64,000 nt of DNA from Petrosia ficiformis. Taxonomy: Eukaryota; Porifera; Demospongiae; Haplosclerida; Petrosiidae. Positions 47,040-59,499 of the stretch are shown here, piece after piece; position 1 is the first letter of the stretch, and each line of letters starts with the position of its first letter. The notes under the pieces are model-generated. The model saw only the letters and a program-made list of their open reading frames with translations, was not told the origin of the DNA and made no database searches. A program made the translations under genes and the position numbers. The DNA lies in the NCBI GenBank assembly GCA_947044365.1, contig OX345641.1, positions 6,470,347 to 6,534,346 on the forward strand, in the 5' to 3' direction.

Positions 47040-48054
47040 TCTTGTACAATGGACTTTTGAACACGGCATAAAAAAATAAAATTCGTGATTGACGCCCACG
47101 CAATTAGTCTTCCAACATTAAACGAATAGGCTGGGTTAGTCAACTGTTACGAGTATTATTAATTGACCACACCCATCATGAATAATTAACTAGCTAAACT
47201 TTTCGGCGCGCAGCTGTGCGCGCCATTTTAGCTTAGCCTACCCTATTAATTCTTCCTGGCTACGCCCTTGTTCACAGTAATCGCTCACTGTTACAGTAGC
47301 TGTTTACTAAAATTATAATTATAATTATAGTTATGGTGGCAAATAACTAGCTAATTTCTTTGCCTTAGGGTAAGCTGGGTAAAGCAAAGTGGTATTCACT
47401 ACCAAGAAGAAGCTTGGAATGGTAGCTAGAAGATGAGTTTCTGATAATTGGTTGAATTGTAAACATTTACATTGTGAAATTCCTAGAAATAACACTTCTT
47501 GAAACAATAGAATTTAAAGAGCATGTGCATGCTTTTGTTATCCGAGAAATGACTGCATGATCCTCATAATAATTATATAGACTTCTAATTTGTGTGACTA
47601 TCGAGTGTATGGCACAACCAATCTAAGAACAGATTATGATGCAATGCTTACTGTTTAAAATATAAAATTCATGTTCAGTGATATTTCAAATTTTAAATAT
47701 TGTATGACGCCTTAATGATGTCACTACAGCAACCCTCTAAGGCTACGGTAACATTAACACCAAGGTGTTTATGTTACTTCACACAATGGTGTAATAACAA
47801 TTTTTTTAGTGCCATGGAAGTGGCTAGTTTTTTTATTGCTAAGATACCACCCCAATTTTTTTGTGTGCTTTTTCTGTTTGATATATATCTCTACATGTTA
47901 TTTCATTTTTTGAAATGGTTTTATTATTCTTGTATTTCAAACGTTGAACTATGGATTGTTAATTGTAAAGATATAAATTCAATGCTGATATATAATATTT
48001 TGTTTGTTTTACTGTGAAGTTCAGAATATAGATATTACCGTTAGTTGTAGTATC
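47040..48054. other. Intergenic region
   Basis: Contains GC-rich CGGCGCGCAGCTGTGCGCGCC at about 47203-47224 (palindromic) and a GGCTACGCCC repeat end. There is no supported gene. No AATAAA was found just downstream of the fusion gene on the minus strand. Confidence 0.3.
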
Positions 48055-49607
48055 TTAAATTAATATAACACCTTCATTATATGCTTTGTGTTTGATTGCT
48101 AATCCCTGTGGTCCTGGTAAATCAAGTTTGAATGCACTCTGAAATGGATAGCCAGAGAAAGAATTCTCATAAAAGTGTTTGTGAGTCATCAAAGTGGTCG
48201 TTCCCATATTACAGTTGTGTTCATGTGGTGTTCCATCCAAATATTGTGTCATTTTAGTCAGAAATTTAAGCATTATGTGCCTTGTGCCACCAATCACTCC
48301 TGCATTATAGAAAGGGTGTAATTTCACCCACTTACTTTCAGAGTCGTTCGAATGGCACTTCTTCAGAATCCCATGTACCCAATCATGACTCCATGAGTTT
48401 TCATAGAAAGTACGACCAACGCCCATGAAAATGTAATCACCAATTACTCTCATTACCTCAAATGGATCATTCAAAAATGTGACATCTCTAATGTCTGTGA
48501 AAACAACATTTTGAATCTCTGGATGTAATGATAAATATTGATGGTACAAATAAAAGCGATAGTCATTGGGACTCCTTCCTTCAACATCTATTTTTTGGAA
48601 GTGGACATGGGAATATAAATTTTTCATTCTGTTCTGGAAGTCCTCAGTAAGACCATCATGAAAGATAATAGCATGAGCACCAATCCTTATTACACTTTCA
48701 AACCACTGTTGTACAAAACGATAACAATTTTTGAGAAATGTGACAGAATACTGTGGATTTATAACGCCTGTGAAGTAAGTACTCATGACATAATTTTCCT
48801 GTTTCTGCAAAAAGTTTGAGTAATTGGCTTCCCATTCATTTGTTAATGTAAGGATTTCTAGTCGGGAAGGATCTAAAGGTAAGCTAGAAGATGAAACCAA
48901 ATCTATTTCAATACAGTCTGAATCATTCTTTAGTGTGTGCTCTAATATTCCAACAATATCATTTATATACCAACAGCTATCCAAATTGTCCTTATTCTGC
49001 CATGGACCGTATACTCCTTCAAATCTGATGATAGCTGCTTTTAAACTATACAGTTGTCGGTAGGCAGACAAGGAAACTTCAAATGTTTTCAACCATGCTG
49101 ATTGAAATGATAAATTGCTTTGGCGAGGAACTGATATAAATGATAATCGAACTAATGGATACTTTTTAGAGATTAATTCCAGTAAACGAATGAAGTTCTT
49201 TAAAACTCCAGACACATTTAGTGACTTAAATGTTATGTGATTATTAATCTTCTTCTGTCCATCGAATAGATCAGCAGGAATGTAGATGACTTCACCAATA
49301 TTATGGCTATGAAAGAGTGATTCCAACTCACCCAAATCAATGAATTTTGTATCCAGCTTGAATTCATGTAGTTTCTGCCATCGGTATGCCATGCGTTCAT
49401 CAACAAGTTTGTCTTGATCTTCTACAGGTATAACATTTATACCTTGATTGTGAAAATACATGGAAACCTTGGAACCAATAAAACTTAACCCTCCAATGAC
49501 TAGTATAGACCCTCCATGTTTCACTGATGATTTATGTTTTGCAGAACATAAACTAACAAAGCTTCTTGTTTTTTGTGAAACAACTGTAAAATCTTTGTCC
49601 AGAATCC
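48055..49607 (-). CDS. Epimerase-like/glycosyltransferase fusion protein, exon 2
   Basis: 516 codons from acceptor TATATTAG (phase 1 in) to TAA. With exon 1 the protein is 556 residues. Residues 72-290 resemble an extended short-chain dehydrogenase of the UDP-glucuronate 4-epimerase type: nucleotide-binding loop ILVIGGLSFIGSKV and the signature IRFEGVYGPW. The loop lacks the middle Gly (Ser instead). Where the active-site YxxxK is expected, an ungapped alignment by eye puts Q and L, so this half is probably not an active epimerase. Residues 305-556 look like a GT-A glycosyltransferase: VVFTDIRDVTFLNDPF with the metal-binding D..D, and FYNAGVIGG. A signal anchor in exon 1 places it in the Golgi lumen, presumably in glycan synthesis. 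Confidence 0.85.
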
Positions 49608-50259
49608 CTAATATAATTATTATGAGCTATAAAAAACGTTAATGTCATAAAGTTTCACATCCTTGTATGCAATTAAAGTCAATGCATTCTTTTAGAAATA
49701 ATTATAATTGTGTATAAGCCAGTATCTAAGGTGATGCTGTGATGACTGTTATATTCTACCAACAGATGTATAGAAAACTCAAAAACAAATCCACAATGTA
49801 TTATCAACAGTCACTATTATACTCATTATCATATATAATGGACAAATTTACGGTATTGATAATTATTTCATTAATACACTGCAAAAATGGAATCGCTAAA
49901 ACAACCATTTTATTGATTAGTTACAAGGAATAGCATGAATTTCAATTAATGTTACTAAGACATAACGTGCATCAAGTATTGAAGGGTATACTAGAGTTTA
50001 CAAACCCTTTTGATGGCCAGATACAATTACATGTATGTACTTCAGTATAAATTATACTAAATCAGAAATACGAGTAGACAGCACCTTAAAATTAGCTATT
50101 TAATTAGTACAAAGTATCTGTGGTATAAGATGTATGTATACTGAACAACCAACTAATTGTTAAATCCTTGCAACTGTACTAACCACTAAATTAGTTATTT
50201 CAACATCAGTGCAAATGCTCAGATGAATTCATTGTATAGCTATGTAGTTGGCTACTCAC

Positions 50260-50377
50260 ATGAAATATGATATTCTTCTCTATGAATTTTCAAAACAAAA
50301 CTACTCCAGAATAGTAGTACCAGGACACCTACAACCATTAAAAGAAATGGAGTTCGAATTGAGAGCAACAATCCCAT
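50260..50377 (-). CDS. Epimerase-like/glycosyltransferase fusion protein, exon 1 (signal anchor)
   Basis: Starts at ATG 50377 and ends at the consensus donor TTTCAT|GTGAGTAG after 39 codons plus one base. The phase-1 junction with exon 2 makes Trp, so the frame is continuous across the 652-bp intron. MGLLLSIRTPFLLMVVGVLV + LLFWSSFVL has one positive residue followed by about 20 hydrophobic residues, typical of a type II signal anchor. Its near twin at 1151-1268 supports exon length and phase. A hAT-like end (TAGTGATGGGCGAAACCG) begins only about 12 bp upstream of the ATG, so the 5' leader may be interrupted by a transposon. Confidence 0.75.
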
Positions 50378-50822
50378 GACTGAGCGTTAGTGATGGGCGA
50401 AACCGTAACCGAAGACTCAACTGAAGTACTGGTTACAGGGGCGGGGCCTAGGCCTGGTATTATCACCAGGCCCCACCCTAGACTGGATTAATTAAGTAAC
50501 TAAAATTAGGGAATTCACTCTTCATTGTTCCACTTCCCGCGTGCTAAAAATCTGAAAGGTAAGAGGATACCAACAGCACCTTCCAGAGTCAATTGAAAGC
50601 AACCAATAATATGTAGGTACATGTGTTGAGAAACATCAAAAGCGTTTTCAGGAGCAGCTTCTTCAGTGAAAGAAACGACAATGTTAGAGTACGATAATTC
50701 ACAATAATGGCAAGAGCTAATTAAAGACTAACCGGGAAAGATATCAACAGCAACTTTAGAACAAGGTTCTAGTGTCCAATGAAAGAGATAACAATGTTAG
50801 GAGTCAAATGAAAGACATCTGG

Positions 50823-51703
50823 GTTATATTTCAGACTGTGTCCTACCTAATTAAAATATTCATAAATTGTATATTTAACACATAATAAATAATCTATAAA
50901 CGCCCACAATATATTTCTATTTAAAGAAGATGCTGAAGTATTGGATATTGTTCAGCTATACAGTCAATAATATTATTAAAAGCATTCTGATGAGAGCTAT
51001 GAAAACGTTTCCTCCACATGAATTCAGGCAAATAACTGTGAAACAGCTGTGACTGCATTGTGTGAGTCTTCCTCATCATTTTTTTGCAGCTACTCCACAT
51101 TGACTCAACAGACTGTGTATGAGAACCTGTCGTGGGGTCAACAAAATTCTGTGAGTCGTTAACAGTGTGATATCTTGATCGCTTAACCACACGACAGGAG
51201 CGACCACAATGACTATCTTTTTGACTGGACAAAAGACCTCTATTTTGACACCAGCAGATTGTTGCATCAATGCCACTAAGCTGTTGGGCAAGTTCCCAAT
51301 AGGAGGTTACCGCTTGCTGACTTGTTGTGACCTGAACTTGTGCCATGATAGTAACTGAATAAAATCCTACATTACCACATGCTATTTATACTTGCACTTT
51401 TATTCTTTGAATTCAGTTCTTTCTCTATAATGTTAGGCCTCAATGGAAGTGTTGAATAATAGATGTTGCATACATTTATCTTCAAAGGAGACATAAAAAA
51501 ACTTTGTTGAATAATAAAGCTATTTTATTTTTATCCTCAAAGGGAGGTATTAAGAGCTTAGATTCATCATAGATTTATCCTATTTAGCCTCAAAGGAGGT
51601 ATTAAAAGCTTTGTTATCTTCAGGTGTTAATTAGGAGTATTCACGTATTTGTAGGCGGCGTTTAATGAATATTAATTAGGTAGGACACAGTCTGAAATAT
51701 AAC
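50823..51703. mobile_element. Merlin/IS1595-type element with 32-bp TIRs
   Basis: The left end GTTATATTTCAGACTGTGTC and its reverse complement at the right end are identical for 32 bp (to CCTACCTAATTAA). The element carries the truncated transposase below. A target duplication was not identified; AAAGACA occurs just outside both ends. Confidence 0.8.
50921..51346 (-). CDS. Internally deleted Merlin/IS1595 (ISXO2-like) transposase
   Basis: Intact ORF of 141 residues from a true ATG. Residues 1-55 match the N-terminal part of Merlin-type transposases (ICWCQNRGLLSSQKDSHCG, a partial zinc-ribbon). Residues 58-141 match the end of the catalytic domain: HTVNDSQNFVDPTTGSHTQS, VESMW, then YLPEFMWRKRF. 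The third catalytic acid (E of VESMW) is present. The central segment carrying the first two Asp residues is missing through an in-frame deletion near residue 56. It cannot be an active transposase, yet the frame is uninterrupted over two conserved parts. Confidence 0.85.
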   Translation of the reverse strand: MAQVQVTTSQQAVTSYWELAQQLSGIDATICWCQNRGLLSSQKDSHCGRSCRVVKRSRYHTVNDSQNFVDPTTGSHTQSVESMWSSCKKMMRKTHTMQSQLFHSYLPEFMWRKRFHSSHQNAFNNIIDCIAEQYPILQHLL

Positions 51704-52199
51704 TGTCTTTTGTTTGTATTAATTTATGATTATAGATAATGTATAGTTGAAACCAAATTATTCTGTTTGATGTATTGAAGTGTCCAAAATATATGACCTT
51801 TTTAGTCAAAATTTGATATTCATTCCTATACCACGGTACGGTATTACAGCATATCAAAATTTACGGTAAATTAAGTTATTTACGTGCCACGCCCATACTT
51901 TTGAGCACATGGCGAAATGAAATTGTGTTTGGCTTTCTAGCTAATTCTAGGTAGCGATGGAGTTAGTAAAGAGAGGTAGATATCTTTTTTTTCAACAGAA
52001 TATGCTACATTTTGTACTGATCAATGTAACTGTTGTTGTGGTTGCGTGAGTCAATTGATAAGAACAGTTTTTTGTTTGCCTTATACTACAGTATGCTAAA
52101 AACATAAGTTTACAGATAGATGTAATATTGTAGTAGTCTGAATGAGTTGTTGTTCGTGTTTCAGGCATTGTTTGATGCCTTTAAAACGTTTGTAGGTCT

Positions 52200-52720
52200 G
52201 ACCAATTGTGGAGTACATGGTTAGTCAGTTATATTCAGTTATATCACGATAATTTTCTTATATCGTAACTGGTATCAAAATTGCCAATACCGCCCACCCC
52301 TAACCCCATATTTGTTGCAGTGTAAACTGATTCAGCATTATAACAACTGTGGGACTGGATTTGTGGTTAGCATTCTTTATCAGTTACCATGCTATTTGGA
52401 AATGAATAGTGAAACCATGTTATTTGTAAACCTCAGGCTTCATCCTCAGTTTCCAAATAATGTCACTGCCAGAGTGGCTGCTCTAATATTTTTAAGCCCT
52501 TTGAGGCTGTGTTTTAAAGCCATTGTGGCTGCATGTTTATTTGTTGTGTTTGTTCATTAATCGTTTCTACGCCTATTGCTAGCATGCATATGCTAGGCAC
52601 ATGAATTTTCGTGTATGTCTTCGCTGCTCTGCTGCTGTTGTCTCTGTTGATTATAACAACAAGCGACGTTTCAGCTGTTAAAGCCTTCTTCAGTTGACAG
52701 ACAGACAAGATAAATACTTT
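52200..52720. other. Transposon-like debris
   Basis: TACCGCCCACCCCTA at 52289-52303 resembles a hAT end. At about 52660-52690 is GCGACGTTTCAGCTGTTAAA followed by GCCTTCTTCAG, a motif seen in many animal retroelements of Penelope type (weak). No intact gene. Confidence 0.35.
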
Positions 52721-52906
52721 GTGAGAAGAAAATAAATATTAGTACGTACATGTACATGTATGATGATGCACAACAAAAAATATGGTATTAAATTTGATTG
52801 GATATGTGCTAAATATCGTCAAAATGCTAATACTTAGGGCTGTGTGGTAATTGATTTCTACATGTGACATACATGTAATACAGAATGAAATATGTAATGT
52901 TAATAA

Positions 52907-53230
52907 TTAACCCTTAGAGTACTAAGCTTGTTTCTCAAAATATTTCCCATTTTTAACACTGGTGTCTCTGCTTGGGCCACCATTCACTTTCTCTACTCCA
53001 AACTTGGCTCCTTTTCCGACAGGAGTACTACTTCTACCAACTTGCTTACCGGGACTGGAAAGTTCCCAACCGCTTTGTAGGATTAATTCAAATACAGTGC
53101 TTCAATATAACACATGTTTACAAAAAAAATCATGTACATACGTGCAACTTTCTGTTGGGGTCTCTCACTTTCACTCCCTGGAGCTAACACTGCCAATAAT
53201 CGTTGTCTTACACTATTGATAGGTATTGAA
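52907..53230 (+). mobile_element. CCCTTAGAG-ended element fragment (second copy)
   Basis: TTAACCCTTAGAGTACTAAGC followed by sequence homologous to 14405-14817 in the opposite orientation. The reading frame is broken. Confidence 0.45.
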
Positions 53231-54699
53231 ATTTTCTGAGACATTCCTTTATGTTTCCATGCACCTATATATAAGTATTCCTATTTGTGTTAACCAGTAG
53301 AATAGAGATTTTGGTGGTTATGCTTGTACCACTCTAAAGGTATTATTTTAATCTAGCTGCTGCTATAGTACAGCATATGTCAATAAAGCTAACATTTCGT
53401 TTTTGTATTGTGTATGTTTTGTGCTCTGTAGTATACTAAATCTTTGTTAAAAAATGGTAATTAAATATTCAGGGATAGATTTTATAAACGGTATACGTAA
53501 CGTTTTATATAACGGAAAAATTGACCGTCATGTATTCACCTAGAAAACTGAAGCTTCACATTTGTAAACCTGAACCTATTGAGTTGTTTATATACTAATC
53601 AGTCCTTATGCTAATTTCGAAGCAAGCTTCAAGCCTTTCATATTTTCTATGATGGGAGGAGAGAGAATCTGATACAACTTGATCGTCTTTAGCAGTCACG
53701 CCGATCTGTGTCAACACAATCATTTTGCTATTTCCACATGGAATAAAGAACTGGCAAAACAGAGCCTTAACCTTCTGGAATATCAAATTTGTTTAGATCT
53801 GAATTCTTCTGAGAGAATCTAACAGTAAAATTTTGGCCATTTTGCTTGTTAACCATATCCACATTGTAGCAATGAAATGTTAATTAAACAGCATTTAACA
53901 CAGTGTTAATAGTACAGTGTACAAAATAACAGTCGGAAATGACCATGCAAATTGTCTCATGGTCGGTCTTACTGTCCGATTATATCCATAGCACACCACA
54001 TAAACTAACCTGTAACAGCTCTTAATCTCCTACAATCACTAAGACGCTAACTCCTGTTGTAGGCAGGGTCAGTGATTCAAGAATTGGAAAGTGGAGATGG
54101 ACAAGGAGTGGCAAACATTGAAATGGTTTGATTGCGACACAGAAATTCAGCAAGCAAGATTCATCTTTTTTATTAAAAGTGTTAAAATCAGAATACATTT
54201 TTGCCCCAAGAAGGATGTTATGTGGTTGTGAATAAATACATTATAGTAAATTTTTAATTGACTGATCGCTGAGCCATAAATGATTTGTCCTGACAAAATT
54301 GAAACATGTACAACCAAACTTACATTTGGTCTGCCAAATGGCCTAGCCATAATTTAAACCTTATTTTGTACACTGATAGTACGATATTGTTAGTTTTGTA
54401 CTTGACAGTCGTACTACAAATACGAAGTGTTAACTTTTTATACTGTATGTCAGTAGATGCCTGGTTTATATGTAATACAATGATTAGTTTCACATATGCA
54501 CTTCTTGCCCGAGGTTGACTCAACAAGATAAGGTTTTCCTCTGTTGATTTTCACTGCCCATCATGAATGAGAACCTGGAGGTTTATACTTTACAGGCATC
54601 AGAATCTCCTAATTCATGAGCCTTGTGACTTTTTATCACTTAACATAATTAGAATGAGAACACAAAGAATGATTGACTAAACATTAGTAGACTCTTTAC

Positions 54700-54989
54700 T
54701 AGGGCTGGGACGATTAATCAATTGATATTGAAAATTCTTCTGATTATCGATTATAAGTCTGTGATATCGATTATGCTAATTATTCCAAACGACATACTTT
54801 TCCAGCATGTGACGGCAAATAATGTACAATATTGAAGTGATAAGAAGCCTTTTTGATCATCAAATGGGAGGAGTTTCCTGTATTAATTGACTTAATTGGC
54901 ATAATTACTTCCGCTGATTTTAATTGATTATCAATCGACTTGGAGTTAGTGATAATTGATTTCAGAATCTCAGCCGATTCCCAGCCCTA
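54700..54989. mobile_element. hAT-type MITE with perfect 8-bp target duplication
   Basis: Ends TAGGGCTGGGA...CCCAGCCCTA, 290 bp, flanked by CTCTTTAC on both sides (54692-54699 and 54990-54997). The interior consists of TCGATTATCAATCGA-like repeats. No ORF. Confidence 0.9.
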
Positions 54990-55138
54990 CTCTTTACTGA
55001 TCATCACCATCATCTAATTTGATGGGGCCATTATGTGATTTTAGAGAAAATCAGGAGAGTATAGAGTTTGTGCTTAGTACCGGAAAGAAAAAGTACTGTT
55101 TTAATAATGCATTGTGAAAGTGACCTGCAAAGTTCACA

Positions 55139-55790
55139 TTAATATAATATCACATTAATTTCCAGAATTATGGTGGGAAGTGGATCAAATACCATACTTA
55201 ACAGTATATCCTTGATATATTTATTTAATGATTGATGTGGCCAATATTTTGTGGTCTCTTTCTTCCCCTTTTCTTCTTCTCGTGCATTAACCATCCTTTC
55301 CATTAAATTTTTCAACCTATCATCCAGCTCATTCAACACTACTTTGCTGTTATATCTTTGCACTTAACCTTTTAACAGATAGGACAGGAAAAACAGTTTT
55401 AGAAGTCACAGTAAATATTTTGCATTTTCATTCAATTCCTTCAAAACTTCCACTATTGGATTTGCAATTTGAATACATTTGTCTTCTCTCCCAAAGTTAT
55501 GTAGTCACTCATTTAATCCTTCTCCACAAATAGCTTTCATGGACACAGAATATGGTTTGGAAGATCTCGCTACTCCTTTTTGATACTGTGACTCCAGCTT
55601 TGCAGTTAATCTTTCATGTGTTTAACCTCTTTATCTCTTTGTCTGACCTGTGAGGTCAATAGCAGCAACTATATGTACTTTATGTGGTTTGGAAGATCTT
55701 TTTGATACTGTGACTCCAGCTTTGCAGTTCATCTTTCGTTTGTTTAACCTCTTTATCTCTTTGCCTGACTTGTAATGTGAAAGGCAGTAA
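55139..55790 (-). pseudogene. Decayed coiled-coil coding sequence with a duplicated segment
   Basis: The minus strand at 55139-55363 is open (LDDRLKNLMERMVNAREEEK, DILLSMVFDPLPTIILE) without an ATG. Upstream, a segment reading QVRQRDKEVKQTKDELQ (about 55690-55780) recurs at 55560-55650 with stops. Probably remnants of one gene or transposon ORF. Confidence 0.3.
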
Positions 55791-56379
55791 CCTTTCTCAC
55801 ATGGTTCTGTATGAACTTTATGTGGAAATTCAACTTATACTAACTTTATAAAATGTTGAAGGAAATGTGGTTTTGTCAGACAAACTGAACCATTACAACA
55901 ATTTGTGATACTGGATACAGCTAGATTGCTGTCTTGATAATTTATATACTAGGTGAACGGCTCTTCAACAGTCTTTACCTGCTCAATCTCTTTCACAGCT
56001 TCCAGTATAGTCTCTCGATGTTAAGGGATACTCCACTTCACCAGCTTGATTTGTGTCTGCCAACTCTCAAATCTCAATCTTGCCCGGTGTTGTTTTGGTG
56101 TCTATGTTGTAATCCTAAGTGCAGCTCTAACTTCTTATTTCACATCTCATTGTAGCCATCCTTTTCAATGCCTCTTTTCATGCAAGTGTATTGCTTATCA
56201 TGTGACCTGTGGCCAATCAGAGTGCAGATATTGTGTCACATGATTGAACATTAAATCACTTATTGCACACTTTTGCATGCAATAAGTTAGTTATTGCACA
56301 CTTTGCTCATCTCTACTAATGAAGCAGCTCCAACAACAGTGGTAGTTTAGCAGACCGTCAATAAATCACTTAGAACACA

Positions 56380-56540
56380 CTTGACAGTGTATTGTGTGTT
56401 TCAATGTAGCACTTGGGCGGTCAATGAAGGTCTCCTTGACATAACGCACTCACCTTCGGCTTGTGCATTATGTAAACTCAGCCTTTATTGACACGCCCTC
56501 ATGCTACATTAAAACACGTAATCACTGTAAAGTGTGTTAT
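56380..56540. repeat. Long imperfect palindrome (about 150 bp)
   Basis: Left text AACACACTTGACAGTG..CAATGTAGCA..GGTCAATGAAGG..ACATAACGCA pairs with right text TGCATTATGT..CCTTTATTGAC..TGCTACATT..CACTGTAAAGTGTGTT. The centre is CTCACCTTCGGCTT, similar to the loops of the other hairpins. Confidence 0.7.
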
Positions 56541-56872
56541 AACTATTACTTATTGTTGTTGGTAATTATATGGTATATGTAAATAAACAATAGACATGTA
56601 TAATATGCTATGTGTTACAGACAGACAATAGACATACTTGACACATTAGTTTAGGCTTGCTAACACTTGCATTGCTATAACCTTAACTATCTGATATGGA
56701 TTTTCCATGTCATTCCCAAATACTGTATGAAATGGGAATCACACATTTTATAGGTATAACCAGTTACTGTTTCTGCATGCCAGAATGTATGGTGGCTGAC
56801 GGACCTCAAAATTTCATTGAGTGGTATGATGTTATACATACTACACAACTCCTGTTTTGTCATAATCATTAC

Positions 56873-57271
56873 TAGTGATGCACCCATAATCAGATCAGTA
56901 ATCGGTACAGGTCATTATCAGCTATTATTTGTAAATCGGTGTCAGTTATTTCTGAAAGATTTAACCGATATTGTATAACATGTACCAATAATGCCATTTC
57001 TTGTATGATCATTAATTGCTTGTATGATACTCATAATTATTGAGAAAATGTTTATTTTCATTGGATAAATCAGAAACCAGAAGGTAGACAGAATATCAGA
57101 TTGGTGTGTCAATTATTGGTACATGTACATATCTATAGTAATTATCAGTTTATCAGAATATCAGATTGTGTCTCAACAGGAGCCTGGTCTCAATTATTGG
57201 TACATGTACATATCTATAGTAATTATCGGTTTATTGGAATATCAGTGAAATCTCTTATTGGTGCATCACTA
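56873..57271. mobile_element. hAT-like MITE with an internal tandem duplication
   Basis: Ends TAGTGATGCACC...GGTGCATCACTA. Inside, ATTATTGGTACATGTACATA and the following 60 bp are repeated in tandem (57111 and 57195). No clean target duplication. Confidence 0.6.
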
Positions 57272-57394
57272 CTAATCATAAATTGACACAGAAATAATGT
57301 CTGACAGTCTTTAAAATAAAACATTATTGACTGATGTATGTTTGATAGTTTGGATTATTTGGTCATTATATTATTATTATATTTTCTATTACAG

Positions 57395-57469
57395 TTTCAA
57401 AACACTCGGATACAAATGATTGGAAATGACGTTATTCATACTGCGAAACAATATTCACTCCAGAACCAT
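57395..57469 (+). CDS. Exon of an unknown plus-strand gene
   Basis: 75-nt exon between acceptor TTTTCTATTACAG and near-consensus donor CCAT|GTAAGAAG, phase 0 to 0, reading QMIGNDVIHTAKQYSLQNH at its end. Good splice sites and composition, but the family is not recognised. It may belong with the exon at 58728. Confidence 0.45.
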
Positions 57470-57589
57470 GTAAGAAGATACATGTATCTAACATTGTGAC
57501 ACATTCATACATATACAACAACTTTTTAATTGTTATAAATCACTTCTTGTTCTATACATTAATTCAAATTGAATTTAATACATAATAAT

Positions 57590-57718
57590 TCATTAGCAAT
57601 GAAGTCCACAGAAAATTAGACACTCTCTTGCCAGGAAACAACACAACCGCAGCTGAACTCAAACCACTGACCACTCGATCAAAAGGCTCAAGCTCTAACA
57701 CTAAGCCACACTGCCTCC
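57590..57718 (-). mobile_element. tRNA-derived SINE
   Basis: On the minus strand it begins GGAGGCAGTGTGGCTTAGTG. An A-box-like TGGCTTAGTGTTAGAGC (57708-57692) and B-box GGTTTGAGTTC (57665-57655) are spaced as in tRNA-derived pol III promoters. The 3' limit is uncertain. Confidence 0.65.
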
Positions 57719-58727
57719 TTAAAAAAAAAAGAGTGCCCATCAAACTGGGACTAGTTTTTTTTTCCATTGCTATAATGTAACACTGTTAGGAGGGTTTCTT
57801 CCTAATTAACTTCTCTTATATAACATAATAATTCAATCACAAACACTAATAGTACCCTGCCATATGTTTTGAATATGTCATTGTCAGTTCACCATATGTA
57901 TGGCAATCCTTTCAATTGATCATATCTCACTGGGCACATGTGTGCAGCACCATGTCCTTCCTTTTTACACCATAATACTCATTTATGTATATATATGATA
58001 GGATGCTACTACATATTTGCATACTACAATGTAGCACTAAACCATTGGTGAAATTACAGTTCATTGTCCATGTGAGACTGCTGGAACATATGGATTCTGC
58101 AGATGAGAGATGGTTTAATTAGCACAGAGTGCCTTATGATACACATCCTGTCAATGTACATCCAACATGGCAACATGGAGGAGGTACAAGATATTGGGCT
58201 GAATGTCATACTTGCATGATATTTAGCCTTATCCTGATATCAGTAGTTGAATTCTAGATACATGAGATGTCACATTTCCTTACATATGTCCTTGTATTAC
58301 ATAGCTGAAAAAGAAATTCCACTTGTGTTGTAATGCATGATGGATGTTACTGGGTGATGGCATTTGCCATGTTTTCACAGTAATTACTATGGTGGGGATA
58401 TAGTACTGCATTTTATGGAAGTTCATCCAAGTCCTGTTGCCAAAATACCGTTGTACATGTATAATTATAGATAATAAGAAAACACTTACAAGCCATTTAT
58501 ATAAATGGGAGGAGTCAAGTCATAATAGTTAATTAAAAGCTTGTTGCTATGTAAACTCATGTAGCATGCATGAACAAAATTAATACAGTCATAATAATAA
58601 ATGTGATAGTGAATTATAAGATCATCCTCCATGTAACAGTAATTGTCTATTGAAGTTCCAAACCAATTGAATTTCCAGGAATCAAACGCAAGTAAATATT
58701 TTATAGTAGTTGTCCTAAAGATTACAG

Positions 58728-58953
58728 TGAAACAATGACATTAAATCAGGGCCAATTTTCTCCTCAAGATCAGGTCTTACACATGAAAGCATTTTTGAGT
58801 AACAAAATTTGTTTAGCTATGGTTAACAAGAATGGATTTCTATTTGCAGAAATGGAAACTTATTTCTCACTTGCACCTTTTGGCAGCCTACACCTAGAAT
58901 CAGAGTATTATATATATATATATATAATTTATAATTATATAGTTTATTAACTT
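58728..58953 (+). CDS. Exon of an unknown plus-strand gene, probably terminal
   Basis: Open after acceptor AAAGATTACAG (phase 2) for about 70 codons: TMTLNQGQFSPQDQVLHMKA, KICLAMVNKNGFLFAEM, SLAPFGSLHLESEYY. It then runs through an (AT)n tract to TAA. The in-frame ATG at 58735 could also start translation. Protein-like, unrecognised. A 0-to-2 exon would be needed to link it to 57395-57469; none was supported. Confidence 0.4.
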
Positions 58954-59499
58954 AAGTACCATTGTCAATAAAAGAATGCACATGTTTGGTTTCCCCCATA
59001 TAAGGCCAAAATTATTTTCGTGAACCAGTTGTATGGTAGTTAATAACTGAATATTGCTCCATTTGTTGTCAAGAGTTGTGTAATTGTATATAATTATAAT
59101 CATATAATTATAATCATATAAGTGTATGTGAGAGAAAAATCAAGACAAAATAGCTAAATCTAGATCTGTTAGAATGAATACACTTCATGAATGAATTAAT
59201 GCTATAGCTCATTTTTATGTCTTGTAGGAGGGTCTCTGGCTGGTGTCACAGTGATTTGGTACCCCAGGGGTAACAAATCACTGCATTAGAATCACAGTTG
59301 ACGATTTCGTAGACCCAGATATGTAATAGGTGGCTTTCTGCATGCAAGGTTTTAGTATCTCTAGATCTAAGATTGAATGAAATATTAACTACTCATTAAA
59401 TCAAACAAATTGTATGCTATCAAATGCTTTTGCTTATTATTTTGTATAATAATTATAGCAAGATAATTATAATAGTATATGTAATATATATAGTATGCT

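Noticed and set aside
47700..48017. 105-codon plus-strand ORF downstream of the fusion gene
   Set aside because: Starts with TTG, Phe/Tyr-rich AT-driven composition, antisense to the probable 3' untranslated region.
58104..58184. Plus-strand exon after TTCTGCAG (MRDGLIST...)
   Set aside because: Two frames look equally protein-like and the phase does not join 57469 to 58728; ambiguous.
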